A DNA stretch of 19,126 bases from Clostridiales bacterium (GCA_018364635.1 JAGZLR010000038.1:1-19126); one strand, 5' to 3'; shown: positions 7,904 through 14,692, counted from the first letter of the stretch. A program made the numbers and translations. Notes: generated from the sequence alone by a model not told the origin.

Positions 7904-7931
7904 TTGACAATTTTAATGAAAAGGATATAAT
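7904..7931 (+). promoter_or_regulatory. Consensus sigma-A promoter of sRNA 2
   Basis: -35 TTGACA (7904-7909) and -10 TATAAT (7926-7931) are both perfect consensus, spacer 16 bases. The predicted start is A7938. By sequence it is the strongest promoter in the window. Confidence 0.85.
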
Positions 7932-7937
7932 AATTAC

Positions 7938-8077
7938 ATCACATAAAGCAGTAGCCAAATCTCATTTCCAATACTCCATCTTTCCCTTTTATGATTTGGC
8001 TTCTTCCTCTTTATATGAGCCATCTTCCCCCCAATTTAGATGGCAAAAGACCAGGTCCCCCAACCTGGTCTTTTTTT
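7938..8077 (+). ncRNA. Tandem CU-rich small RNA 2, about 140 nt
   Basis: Same architecture as sRNA 1, 400 bases downstream. Stem 1: GCCAAATC (7954-7961) with GATTTGGC (7993-8000), interior containing CCATCTTTCCC. Linker: TTCTTCCTCTTT from 8001. Stem 2: GCCATCT (8019-8025) with AGATGGC (8038-8044), loop TCCCCCCAATTT. Terminator stem with a CCCCCA loop. Relative to sRNA 1 the stems differ on both sides while pairing is kept, and the single-stranded CU-rich parts are conserved, which is the signature of a functional RNA pair. Consensus promoter upstream, T7 tract at the end. Probable trans-acting regulator by base pairing to SD regions (inference from LhrC/csRNA design). Confidence 0.85.
8047..8077 (+). 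terminator. Intrinsic terminator of sRNA 2
   Basis: GACCAGGT (8049-8056) pairs with ACCTGGTC (8063-8070), extendable by two A-T pairs, loop CCCCCA, followed by seven T (8071-8077). Confidence 0.9.
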
Positions 8078-8246
8078 ATTTTCTTCTCAACTTTTTTCTG
8101 TTTTATGTCGAAAATTTGCATATTTTTTGCTTTATTTCACAGCCATTTTCATGATTTATCAACTATGTAACTAAAGAATTTACTGAATTTTTCTCAATTC
8201 ATAGTAATCCACTATTTTTTTTGACTTTTTGTTTCATGAAGATTTT

Positions 8247-8339
8247 TCAATAAAAAACAAACTCGTCCACCTTAAACATACGGTTGTCATTTATAGACGG
8301 AATATTCTTTTTTTTTCTTATTTTTTCGCCTTTCTTCAT
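8247..8339 (-). CDS. Doubtful 30-residue basic microprotein
   Basis: ATG at 8339 with GGTGG about 3 bases upstream, reading MKKGEKIRKKKNIPSINDN and ending with DEFVFY before TGA. It lies about 60 bases after the M50 stop codon, so it could be the last gene of that operon. The lysine-rich middle comes from an A-rich DNA run, and there is no homology I know of. It may be chance. Confidence 0.2.
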   Translation of the reverse strand: MKKGEKIRKKKNIPSINDNRMFKVDEFVFY

Positions 8340-8399
8340 ATTCCACCAAATTTCATGATATCAGAGAAAATCGTTTGATTTTTCACATTCTTACGCTCA

Positions 8400-9173
8400 T
8401 CACCCTGCCTCCGCAAACAGCCGCCGCAAAAATTCCTGCTCTGTCTCCCATCGAATTTCTCCCTTCTTCTGCCGCAAAAAAACCACATAGGTATCCGTCC
8501 CCAATAACCGCAGCTGATCCCAAGAAGAGGCATGGTCTGGAAGATAATAAAAATAAACTTTAGCTGTCCGCCCTTTGCTCCGCCTTTTCGCTAGAATCAG
8601 TTTCACCGCCGCTCGCCCATAAAGCCTGCGCCCCTCAAAAAATACGACGCCGCCTGTGAGAAACAATAGCGCATTTGGCGGACAGAGAATCATCTGCACA
8701 ATCCCTAAAACCGCAAGGATCCCTCCTGCCGCCTGTCCCCATAGCCCCATCAGCCGTGCCGCTCCAAGACAACTTCGCCTTGCAAGAAACAAAAAAACAA
8801 TGCATCCGCCGTCAAAAGGAATGGTCGGCAGAATGTTTAATAAAAGAATCCCCCCATTGGCCCAAATCCCCATATCCCATCCCCCAAAAAAGGATAGGAG
8901 AAACAAAAAAAGACTGACCGCCGGCCCTGCCGCAAAAATCAAAACCCGCGCCCCAAAGGGAAGCCGCCCCAAGTCCCCCATAGTGCAAAATACACCGCAG
9001 CAAGTCACCGTTACCATTTTGATTGGCACCCGCAAAAGGCGCGCTGCACACATATGTCCCATTTCGTGTAAAATTGCCATGGCCATAGCGAAAAAGAAAG
9101 GCCACAAAAGCCCTGATGGCAAAAATACCAGCACCGCCGCATATAAGGACGGATGAATTCTAACCCGCCTCAT
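8400..9173 (-). CDS. M50 site-2 protease, SpoIVFB-like
   Basis: 257-residue polytopic membrane zinc metalloprotease. HEMGH at 36-40 supplies the two His ligands and catalytic Glu; NILPTIPFDGG at 113-123 is the second conserved S2P motif with the third ligand Asp (D121). Several hydrophobic segments cover roughly 10-190. A soluble C-terminal part (YYLPDHASSWDQL..VVFLRQKKGEIRW) resembles the C-terminal domain of SpoIVFB-type proteases, which cleave pro-sigma-K in sporulating Bacillota. The start ATG overlaps the stop of the preceding gene (ATGA), implying translational coupling. It lies downstream of the tail operon instead of next to sporulation or division genes. Protease assignment is firm; whether it is the true SpoIVFB or a paralogue is not decided here. 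Confidence 0.93.
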   Translation of the reverse strand: MRRVRIHPSLYAAVLVFLPSGLLWPFFFAMAMAILHEMGHMCAARLLRVPIKMVTVTCCGVFCTMGDLGRLPFGARVLIFAAGPAVSLFLFLLSFFGGWDMGIWANGGILLLNILPTIPFDGGCIVFLFLARRSCLGAARLMGLWGQAAGGILAVLGIVQMILCPPNALLFLTGGVVFFEGRRLYGRAAVKLILAKRRSKGRTAKVYFYYLPDHASSWDQLRLLGTDTYVVFLRQKKGEIRWETEQEFLRRLFAEAG

Positions 9174-9538
9174 GATTGTCCATCCTCGAATGGTTCAACC
9201 TCCGTTTCCTCTAAAAAAGGCACCTCCCCGTTAGAAAAAACATCCTCTTGCTCCTCCGTCTGGGAGAAAACAGTCTTTAATTTTCCCTTCTGTGCCGTCA
9301 AAAAATGTTGCGCTTCCTCCAGAGATATATTTTTTACCAACGCTGCCTTCAAATCCGCTCTCATCTGCCTTGCGCCGTCTGCCGGCAAAAGACAGATACC
9401 GCCGCAGACAGCAAAAATCAATAGACACACATACAGCCGAAAGAAAAATAGCGCCTCCTGGGGCGACGCCTCCTTTTTTCTTTTCAAACTCTTGTTCCAC
9501 CGGTATTTTTTTCCATAGCTGTTCCACTGTGTTTTCAT
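9170..9538 (-). CDS. Short single-pass membrane protein, SpoIVFA-like partner of the M50 protease
   Basis: 122 residues from the ATG at 9538, which has AAGGGGGG at the SD position. Layout: basic cytoplasmic head (residues 1-23, SYGKKYRWNKSLKRKK), one membrane segment (about 28-50, FFFRLYVCLLIFAVCGGICLL), then an outer region with an amphipathic helix (LKAALVKNISLEEAQHFLTAQKGKL) and a very acidic tail. SpoIVFA, the regulator of SpoIVFB, has the same topology but a C-terminal LytM-like domain; here that domain is absent, so the assignment rests on topology and on the 4-base overlap with the protease gene. An upstream start at 9625 would run through a large hairpin and lacks an SD, so it is rejected. 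Confidence 0.75.
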   Translation of the reverse strand: MKTQWNSYGKKYRWNKSLKRKKEASPQEALFFFRLYVCLLIFAVCGGICLLPADGARQMRADLKAALVKNISLEEAQHFLTAQKGKLKTVFSQTEEQEDVFSNGEVPFLEETEVEPFEDGQS

Positions 9539-9573
9539 CGCTTCTCCCCCCTTATAGGGGTAGTTTATGCGGC

Positions 9574-9612
9574 GGCAAAGGGGAAAAGACCGCCTTGTTT
9601 TCCCCTCCTGCC
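9574..9612 (-). repeat. Inverted repeat between tail operon and M50 operon
   Basis: On the minus strand GGCAGGAGGGGAAAA (9598-9612) pairs with TTTTCCCCTTTGCC (9574-9587) apart from one small bulge, loop about 10 bases. No U-tract follows. It lies 25 bases after the XkdU stop and 36 before the M50 partner start. It could be a 3' end or processing hairpin of the tail mRNA. Confidence 0.5.
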
Positions 9613-9636
9613 ACATTTTTTTCATCCATCCTCAGC

Positions 9637-10170
9637 TTATTGCCCTTTCTGCCGCATGTCCAGCCACGTCATACCCGCTGCCTTCTTCCATGTCCAGTCC
9701 AAATAAGTCTTCCAAATATGGAATCGTATGAAAAACTCCATGGCCAAATGCGCCGGCTTAATTTCCTCCAACGCCGCTTTCATCCCTTCAAAGTTGGAAG
9801 GAATCCCTACTTGACTGACCATCTCCACCGTAAACCGGTACGCTTCCGGCTCTTCCTTCACGCGCACTTCGCCGTTTGCGTAACTTTCCGCCACGTTTTT
9901 CATCAAATCCACCGTAGCTGTCCCTGCGCCCCGCATTTTGCTCATCACCCTGCTGCGGCGCTGGTCATAGGTAAGCCCTCGGTCTGTACGAATTCCATAC
10001 TGCTTTTCCCATAAATCAAGCCCCCACGTCGCTGTCTGTACATTGAGCTGGGATAAAAATTCCTCTTTCTTCTCCGCCGCCTCTGCGCCACGGTTTTCCA
10101 TGGCGTCCATCAGAGACTTGGACTGAGGCGCGGCGTAGTATCGTTCCGGTACATAGCGTTCTTTTCTCAT
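9637..10170 (-). CDS. DUF2313 (XkdU/YmfQ-type) tail protein
   Basis: 177 residues, the small baseplate-periphery protein that follows the J protein in PBSX-like tails. Seen: N-terminal RYYAAPQSKSLMDAMENRGAE, then ATWGLDLWEKQYGIRTDRGLTYDQRRSRVMSKMRGAGTAT, the characteristic core ('W...-E..-gi......-dRR..V..-rGtgT'), then EPEAYRFTVEM and IKPAHLAMEF. Its start overlaps the end of gene J by 4 bases. In related tails the next gene would be a tail fibre; none follows here. Confidence 0.9.
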   Translation of the reverse strand: MRKERYVPERYYAAPQSKSLMDAMENRGAEAAEKKEEFLSQLNVQTATWGLDLWEKQYGIRTDRGLTYDQRRSRVMSKMRGAGTATVDLMKNVAESYANGEVRVKEEPEAYRFTVEMVSQVGIPSNFEGMKAALEEIKPAHLAMEFFIRFHIWKTYLDWTWKKAAGMTWLDMRQKGQ

Positions 10171-11219
10171 ACACTTGTCACCTCCATCTTTCCTGCGACT
10201 GCAATTTCATTTGCTTCTAAAGAAATATTCTCTTCCCCTCCATTTAGCGTCAGAGCCTTGTAATCCGTCACCCCTTTTGTGCCTAAAATTAAGTAGGCAA
10301 TCTGGTGATAGATCACTTCACTTCCCTCAAAAGCCATGTCCTTTAAATAGTTGGTCACCTTTTCTTTGATCTCCGCTGTCACCTCTTCCAACGTCCTTGT
10401 CTGGTCCAGCTTCACCTGTGCTGTAACATTAATCTCCTTTTCTTTGGCACTTTCCACCGTAACTGCAGCGCCAATCGGCCGAACTTTTTCTATGTGCTCC
10501 TGTAACGCCTTTAAAATCTCCTCATTGACCGCAAGATGCTTTTGAGAACAAACCACCACTTTCACCGTGCCGTTTCCGTTCCAAAGCGGGAAGACTTTCG
10601 CCTCCCCAACACCGTCTACTTCCTTCGCCCACTGCTTGTAGTGGTAAATGTTGCCGCTGGAAGCCGGCTTGCGCCAAAACTCGTACAGCCGGTTCACAAA
10701 GGCTTTGTCACTTTCTGCCTCTGTCCCTCCTGTAGCCGCTGTGAGATTTGTCACATCAGTCAGCCCTGCAATCGTCTTGTACTGACCAGTAATGGTGCCC
10801 GCTTCTGTATTGTATCTTTCGCCTTCCTCGGCCGCCGTCACTTTGCCCTCGCCCGAACCAGTTTCGCCAAGGACCACTGTTTTCTCCAAAAGGTACTCCA
10901 ATCCATCCTCTGTCAAGAAAACACTGCCTGCTGGTATCTCTGTGCCCGCTTTTCCAGTAAATTCCATCTTTGCTGTCGCCTTCGTCCCTTTTTTCCTCGT
11001 CAAACCAAACTCTCCAGCCCGCTTGTCAATGTATTCCCCGCTGGTCTCGTCCACAAAAGCAATGGGAATCAATGCATTCATGCTCTGATAAAGTTCCCAC
11101 ACCTGATAAGCCACACCGCTCACCATTGTGTTCATATAACTTCCTTCTCTTGTATCTACCTCTGTAATTTCCTCTAACATCTGTCTTTTTAAGCTTTCTA
11201 CTGTAATATTCTCAAACAT
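10167..11219 (-). CDS. Baseplate J/gp47-like wedge protein (XkdT)
   Basis: 350 residues, a structural wedge of the contractile-tail baseplate. Seen: N-terminal LDEITEVDTREGSYMNTMVSGVAY-like region with ETSGEYIDKRAGEFGLTRK, the beta segment with GKAGTEIPAGSVFLTEDGLEY (typical 'G..G..Ip.Gt.f....G..f'), then GTEAESDKAFVNRLYEFWRKPASSGN (the 'GG.eaEsd...R.r' block), AKEVDGVGEAKVFPLWNGNGTVKVVV, and the C-terminal domain with RPIGAAVTVESAKEKEINVTAQV. Length is normal for the XkdT branch. It overlaps the DUF2634 gene by 8 bases upstream and XkdU by 4 bases downstream, so the three are co-translated. Confidence 0.95.
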   Translation of the reverse strand: MFENITVESLKRQMLEEITEVDTREGSYMNTMVSGVAYQVWELYQSMNALIPIAFVDETSGEYIDKRAGEFGLTRKKGTKATAKMEFTGKAGTEIPAGSVFLTEDGLEYLLEKTVVLGETGSGEGKVTAAEEGERYNTEAGTITGQYKTIAGLTDVTNLTAATGGTEAESDKAFVNRLYEFWRKPASSGNIYHYKQWAKEVDGVGEAKVFPLWNGNGTVKVVVCSQKHLAVNEEILKALQEHIEKVRPIGAAVTVESAKEKEINVTAQVKLDQTRTLEEVTAEIKEKVTNYLKDMAFEGSEVIYHQIAYLILGTKGVTDYKALTLNGGEENISLEANEIAVAGKMEVTSV

Positions 11220-11646
11220 GTTCTTCTCCTCCTATCAAAAGTTCTCCATAAATTGTTGTGACATTGCATGTAATCTGTAACTTGTCCTCTGAAAAATCCG
11301 TCTCAATATTGTTTACCGCCAAAATATAGGGATGAATCAAAAGACACTCTTCAATATACCGCTTCGCTTCCATCTGTTTGACCTGTTCGCTGTAGTCCCT
11401 CCCAATGAGGTTTTCCACATCGCACCCGTAATCCCATGTAAAAACTTTGTACCGCCTCCTGACAGTTTTCAGTGCGTTCCAAATCCACACCCGAATGGCG
11501 TCGTTTCCGGTGACCCATACTGGCTGCCCGTTTTTGTATACCGGCCGGTCTCCAATAAAGTCCCATTTCACTTCCCGCGCCAACGCCGGCGCTTTTTTCT
11601 TCTCCTCCTCAGCTCTTGGCTGAATCAAAGGAAACTTCTCTCTCAT
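11212..11646 (-). CDS. DUF2634 (XkdS), gp25-like baseplate protein
   Basis: 144 residues. DUF2634 proteins are the counterpart of T4 gp25 and bridge sheath and baseplate. Seen: WDFIGDRPVYKNGQPVWVTGNDAIRVWIWNALKT, then YKVFTWDYGCDVENLIGRDY and EECLLIHPYILAVNNIE, all family hallmarks. It begins 38 bases after TMP2 with an AAGGAG SD. In PBSX it would follow XkdR directly; here TMP2 and three small genes lie between. Confidence 0.92.
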   Translation of the reverse strand: MREKFPLIQPRAEEEKKKAPALAREVKWDFIGDRPVYKNGQPVWVTGNDAIRVWIWNALKTVRRRYKVFTWDYGCDVENLIGRDYSEQVKQMEAKRYIEECLLIHPYILAVNNIETDFSEDKLQITCNVTTIYGELLIGGEEHV

Positions 11647-11684
11647 TTTTCATCTCTCCTTTTCTTTTTTATCAATTCCCTGTC

Positions 11685-13484
11685 TCATCCAATTTCGTGA
11701 TACAGAGCAATTTTTCTCGCAATGGTTGCCGCAATCTCATCAATATCCGACTCGTTTCGTACATGAAATGTGTTTCCTGTCACCAAAACACTTGGATATC
11801 CGCCGCCTTGGCTGTACTGCCTATTTTGGCTTGCCGTCAGCACGCGCTCTCCCCAGTGCAGCGTTGCCTCGTACCCGTCATACGGCACAAAGTTCATCCC
11901 CACCGCCAGCGGGTCCTTTTCCGGGTCATTTATATGGAAAGACCGCTCTATCGTTTTCAGTCCATGGTCTTTCGTTGTAGAACTAACGCCTGGACGCAAA
12001 GTATCCATGTTTCCTGTTGTAAATTCTAAATTAAAATACTTTCGTGCAGCCTCATTCATCGATTGCTCCAGTCCAGGCTCAAATTTTAAGATTGCTTCTT
12101 TCATTCCCTCCGAAAGATTTTTCCCCATGTCGTATCCAGCCTGGTACATGGTGTCCTTTGACATGGCTTGAATGTCGTCGATCAATTGATTATTTTCTTC
12201 CGCGTCCAACTTCGCAATGTGAGTCTTGTAGTACGCATTTTGTGCCAAACTTTCCAGCGCCCTGTCCACTTCAACTAATTTTGCTGTTGCTGTGTCCAGC
12301 TCTTCCTCTGTCACAGAATCTTTGTTCGCATTGTATTGATCCCATATCGCCTTGTTTTCTTTGTATCTTGCCGCCAACACAGAAATCTGCTCCTGTGTTT
12401 CCATGTCATATTCCCTGTCCGATGTCCTCTCTAATCCAAAAACCATACTTTGAATATCTGTCTGGATATCCATCTTTGTGCTGTCCTTCCGCGCCTCATG
12501 AAACCCTGCGATCTGGCTCAATTCTCTTCTCTGCTTTCCAACAAGATCGGTATAGCTGGTTGCCATATCTTTAATACTCTCTTCCATTCCTTTGTTGTAG
12601 GCTCTTCCTTCCTCCAGCATAAAGCCCTCTTCTCGATAGGTTAAAATATCTCTCCATTGGCCGCCTCCGTCTATATTGTAGGCCATTTCGCTGCCATACC
12701 GCAGTTCCTGCATAGACTTGTTTCTAATTCCCTCATACTGGTCTGTCACATAATCGCTCATCGCCTTGTTTTGCGCATCTTTTTCTTGGTTTCCTGCCTG
12801 CATAATGCCTACAATTGCCCCAACGCCTGCCGCAATTAGACCTATCTGACCAGGTATCGCTCTACCTGTACTGAAGCCAAGTTTCGTTAATAAACCTTTA
12901 TAGGAAGCATTGTCATAGATCATATCATGCACAAAAGGAACCAAAGTACCTGCCGTACCGCCATAGGTAAGGGCGCTGCCGACGACATCACCCGAGCCAC
13001 CCCCTGACGATTCTCTTCCGTAGTGGAGTCCTCCATACTTCTCACCTAACATCTGATAGAATGCTTCCATCCCTTCGCCTGGTTTCCGCCATGGCTCAAA
13101 CTCTCCATACTTCTCGTTTAGCATCTGATGGAATTGCTCCATTCTTTCTTGATGTGTTAAAACAATCTGGCTGTCGCCGATCTCTTTGATCCATTTCTGC
13201 ATCTGTTCCATATCATCAAGTACCGCCTTCAGCCCTGATTGGTTTGTCTTTATGTACAATTCATGTTCGTTTAAATACTGTACACAGTCGACTGACTCCT
13301 TCAGCCCTTGATGAACCGATTTCGCAGTGTCTATGACACTATGAATTCCATTTTTTATATTTTCAAATCCTTTGATTGCTGCTGGTAATATAAATGGTGA
13401 TACTACTTGTGATGGATTTGGTCTAGATATCCATCTTCTAAATTCCTTTTCTTTTTCCCATGACTCTAATATTCCTAACTTCAT
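11685..13484 (-). CDS. Short tape-measure-like tail protein, second copy (TMP2)
   Basis: 599 residues. The C-terminus has the tape-measure ending common in Clostridia phages: GMNFVPYDGYEATLHWGERVLTAS at about 530-550, then a beta strand and IDEIAATIARKIALYHEIG. The middle has a glycine-rich, hydrophobic part (165-230; LTYGGTAGTLVPF, GLIAAGVGAIVGIMQAG), as in tape-measure proteins that contact membranes. The N-terminal 165 residues are helical and unlike TMP1; they contain two copies of a 24-residue unit (MEQFHQMLNEKYG at 115, MEAFYQMLGEKYG at 139). The last 350 residues align with TMP1 along their length. At about 1.5 Angstrom per residue it could span at most some 90 nm, so a short tail. A terminator lies 22 bases before the start codon. 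Tape measure role is inferred from C-terminus and position. Confidence 0.75.
   Translation of the reverse strand: MKLGILESWEKEKEFRRWISRPNPSQVVSPFILPAAIKGFENIKNGIHSVIDTAKSVHQGLKESVDCVQYLNEHELYIKTNQSGLKAVLDDMEQMQKWIKEIGDSQIVLTHQERMEQFHQMLNEKYGEFEPWRKPGEGMEAFYQMLGEKYGGLHYGRESSGGGSGDVVGSALTYGGTAGTLVPFVHDMIYDNASYKGLLTKLGFSTGRAIPGQIGLIAAGVGAIVGIMQAGNQEKDAQNKAMSDYVTDQYEGIRNKSMQELRYGSEMAYNIDGGGQWRDILTYREEGFMLEEGRAYNKGMEESIKDMATSYTDLVGKQRRELSQIAGFHEARKDSTKMDIQTDIQSMVFGLERTSDREYDMETQEQISVLAARYKENKAIWDQYNANKDSVTEEELDTATAKLVEVDRALESLAQNAYYKTHIAKLDAEENNQLIDDIQAMSKDTMYQAGYDMGKNLSEGMKEAILKFEPGLEQSMNEAARKYFNLEFTTGNMDTLRPGVSSTTKDHGLKTIERSFHINDPEKDPLAVGMNFVPYDGYEATLHWGERVLTASQNRQYSQGGGYPSVLVTGNTFHVRNESDIDEIAATIARKIALYHEIG
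13031..13142 (-). repeat. 72-bp direct repeat inside TMP2
   Basis: The stretches 13031-13070 and 13103-13142 are similar with a 72-base offset and encode the two 24-residue units at residues 115 and 139. Adding or losing such in-frame units would alter tape length, hence tail length, without breaking the gene. Confidence 0.6.
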
Positions 13485-13506
13485 TCTGTTTCCTCCTTTT
13501 TTTCAT

Positions 13507-13530
13507 AAAAAAAGAGCCCTCCGGCTCTTT
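13507..13530 (-). terminator. Intrinsic terminator directly before TMP2
   Basis: AAAGAGCC (transcript 13523-13530) pairs perfectly with GGCTCTTT (13511-13518), loop of 4, followed by a T run (13507-13513). The TMP2 start codon is 22 bases further on, with AAAGGAGG between. Confidence 0.88.
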
Positions 13531-13550
13531 CATCAAATATCATATTTTGT

Positions 13551-13680
13551 GTTATATTTATTTAAACTTCATCTTTTATGATTTTTCCATTCATTTTAAA
13601 AGATCATCATTAATCTTTTTAAAACTTTCCCATAAGCTTTCTTTCGGTTTTTCCTCTGCCTTTTTCTTCTCCTCTTCCCG
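13551..13680 (-). repeat. Copy A of a near-identical direct repeat
   Basis: Matches 14081-14210 with a 530-base offset. Bases 13561-13644 are identical to 14091-14174 (84 bases). The block covers about 30 non-coding bases after the stop and the codons for the shared C-terminus KPKESLWESFKKINDDLLK. Confidence 0.85.
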
Positions 13681-14040
13681 TGGTTTCCCATCCAGTGGTG
13701 GCCCCTCTGTTATCTCTTCCTCTCCCCTCCTTTTTTTTATGATCACGTTTTCTAGTATTTTTATATCCTCTCCCTTGACAAGTAGCTCAACGTCACCACT
13801 CTCCTCTCTGGCCCATATCTTCACATTTTGATTTGCCATAAAACGGATTCTTCTTTTTGTTGCTCCTTCAATCTCTACCGTGTTCTCTCCTTCTGGTACA
13901 TTTTTTAATTTCATTTTTTCGTACCAGCCCGACCAGCCTACCAGCTCTCCATTGAGATAGATGTTTGCACTATAACTGCCACCCCCACCACACATACCGC
14001 AATAAGCTTCACTTCCAGCAAAGTATATTGTTACTTTCAT
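13591..14040 (-). CDS. Small beta-rich moron-type protein, subfamily B, copy 2
   Basis: 149 residues from the ATG at 14040; AGGAGG lies 10 bases upstream, and the start aligns with the paralogue at 14537, so the longer frame to 14073 is rejected. Residues 1-95 form the family's beta domain: MKVTIYFAGS, a Gly/Cys-rich turn (YCGMCGGGGS), NIYLNGELVGWS, NVPEGENTVEIEG, RIRFMANQNVKIWARE, LLVKGEDIKILE. The layout recalls PEGA-type surface domains, but homology is not established. A charged Pro/Glu/Lys linker leads to the C-terminal helix SLWESFKKINDDLLK, identical to that of copy 1. Followed by the terminator at 13507. Function unknown. Confidence 0.75.
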   Translation of the reverse strand: MKVTIYFAGSEAYCGMCGGGGSYSANIYLNGELVGWSGWYEKMKLKNVPEGENTVEIEGATKRRIRFMANQNVKIWAREESGDVELLVKGEDIKILENVIIKKRRGEEEITEGPPLDGKPREEEKKKAEEKPKESLWESFKKINDDLLK

Positions 14041-14080
14041 CCTTTTCTCTCCTCCTTTTTTTCTCAATATCACATTTCAT

Positions 14081-14210
14081 GTTATTTTTATTTAAACTTC
14101 ATCTTTTATGATTTTTCCATTCATTTTAAAAGATCATCATTAATCTTTTTAAAACTTTCCCATAAGCTTTCTTTTGGTTTTTCCTCTACCTTTTTCTTCT
14201 CCTCTTTCTC
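14081..14210 (-). repeat. Copy B of a near-identical direct repeat
   Basis: Partner of 13551-13680. Flanking matches (AATATCACATTTCATG near 14067-14083 and again near 14561-14577) suggest that a unit of about 500 bases, carrying one gene with its leader, was tandemly duplicated. Confidence 0.85.
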
Positions 14211-14537
14211 CGGTTTCCCATCTTCTAGAAGATGGTTTATAGTCTTTAATTTTATGGCTTCGATTTCCAATATTTTCACATCTTCCCCCCTGATCAGTGT
14301 TTGTATCTCACCATCATATTCTCTTGCCCATATTTTCACATTTTGGCTTGCTGTAAAGCGAATCTTTTTTCTCCACCAGCCTTCAATCTCTACTGTACTT
14401 TCTCCTTCTGGTACATGTTTCAGTTTCATTTTTCCATACCAATTAGACCACCCTACCAGTTCCCCATTGAGGTAAATATTTACAAACTTGCTGCTATTAA
14501 TACAAAAACTTCCACCAAAGTATATCGTTACCTTCAT
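14121..14537 (-). CDS. Small beta-rich moron-type protein, subfamily B, copy 1
   Basis: 138 residues. Beta domain: MKVTIYFGGSF, NIYLNGELVGWSNWYGKMKL, HVPEGESTVEIEG, IRFTASQNVKIWARE, LIRGEDVKILE. A charged linker (EKEEKKKVEEKPKE) and the same C-terminal helix as copy 2 follow. It replaces copy 2's Cys/Gly-rich turn with CINSSKF, so the exposed turn near residue 15 is the most variable part. The SD is AGGAGG. It has its own promoter at 14627-14655 and is probably co-transcribed with copy 2, which starts 80 bases after its stop. No signal peptide or membrane segment. Function unknown. Confidence 0.75.
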   Translation of the reverse strand: MKVTIYFGGSFCINSSKFVNIYLNGELVGWSNWYGKMKLKHVPEGESTVEIEGWWRKKIRFTASQNVKIWAREYDGEIQTLIRGEDVKILEIEAIKLKTINHLLEDGKPEKEEKKKVEEKPKESLWESFKKINDDLLK

Positions 14538-14626
14538 CCTTCTTTCTCCTCCTTTTTTCCAATATCACATTTCATGCCATCCTCTTTACAATATATTCTT
14601 TCTCCGTCTCCCCTCTTTTTTCTTCT

Positions 14627-14655
14627 ATTTTACCACTCCTATCCTCTCACCTCAA
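14627..14655 (-). promoter_or_regulatory. Cassette promoter for the subfamily B pair
   Basis: -35 TTGAGG (14650-14655), spacer 17, extended -10 TGG-TAAAAT (14627-14632). Same spacer and -10 as the promoters at 15032 and 19032. It starts 18 bases downstream of the T-tract start of the preceding terminator. The leader is about 80 bases. Confidence 0.55.
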
Positions 14656-14672
14656 CCACCTCCGTTCCAACG

Positions 14673-14692
14673 AAAAAAGCGCCTTTCAGCGC
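14673..14692 (-). terminator. Stop-embedded terminator of the 108-residue cassette
   Basis: GCGC (14689-14692) pairs with GCGC (14679-14682); the loop TGAAAG contains the stop codon of the gene. Six T follow (14673-14678). The stem is short, so termination may be partial. The same element occurs at 18667 and 19077. Confidence 0.65.

Larger units (their letters stand above)
7341..8399. other. AT-rich intergenic region holding two small RNA genes
   Basis: About 1.06 kb without a convincing protein gene between the M50 gene and the orphan XkdQ gene. It contains two plus-strand sRNA genes (7538-7679, 7938-8077), their promoters, an AT-rich inverted repeat (7692-7718) and one doubtful 30-codon frame (8247-8339). 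The rest (7341-7449, 7719-7903, 8078-8246) is AT-rich with runs of T, where I see no further signal. Transcripts of the M50 operon would run antisense through the sRNAs unless they terminate. Confidence 0.7.

Noticed and set aside
7500..8100. CRISPR array or riboswitch as explanation of the repeated elements
   Set aside because: There are only two units, 400 bases apart, with different stems, and no plus-strand gene downstream to be controlled as a leader.
8656..9156. Long open frames on the plus strand opposite the M50 gene and other genes
   Set aside because: They are shadows of real genes: composition is odd, there is no SD, and the opposite strand encodes clear families.
9555..9585. TTGCCG-16-TATAAG as a promoter of the M50 operon
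   Set aside because: It would leave almost no leader and place the start inside the SD; the -35 is poor.
9539..9625. Longer start of the M50 partner protein
   Set aside because: It runs through a large hairpin, lacks an SD, and ATG 9538 has AAGGGGGG.
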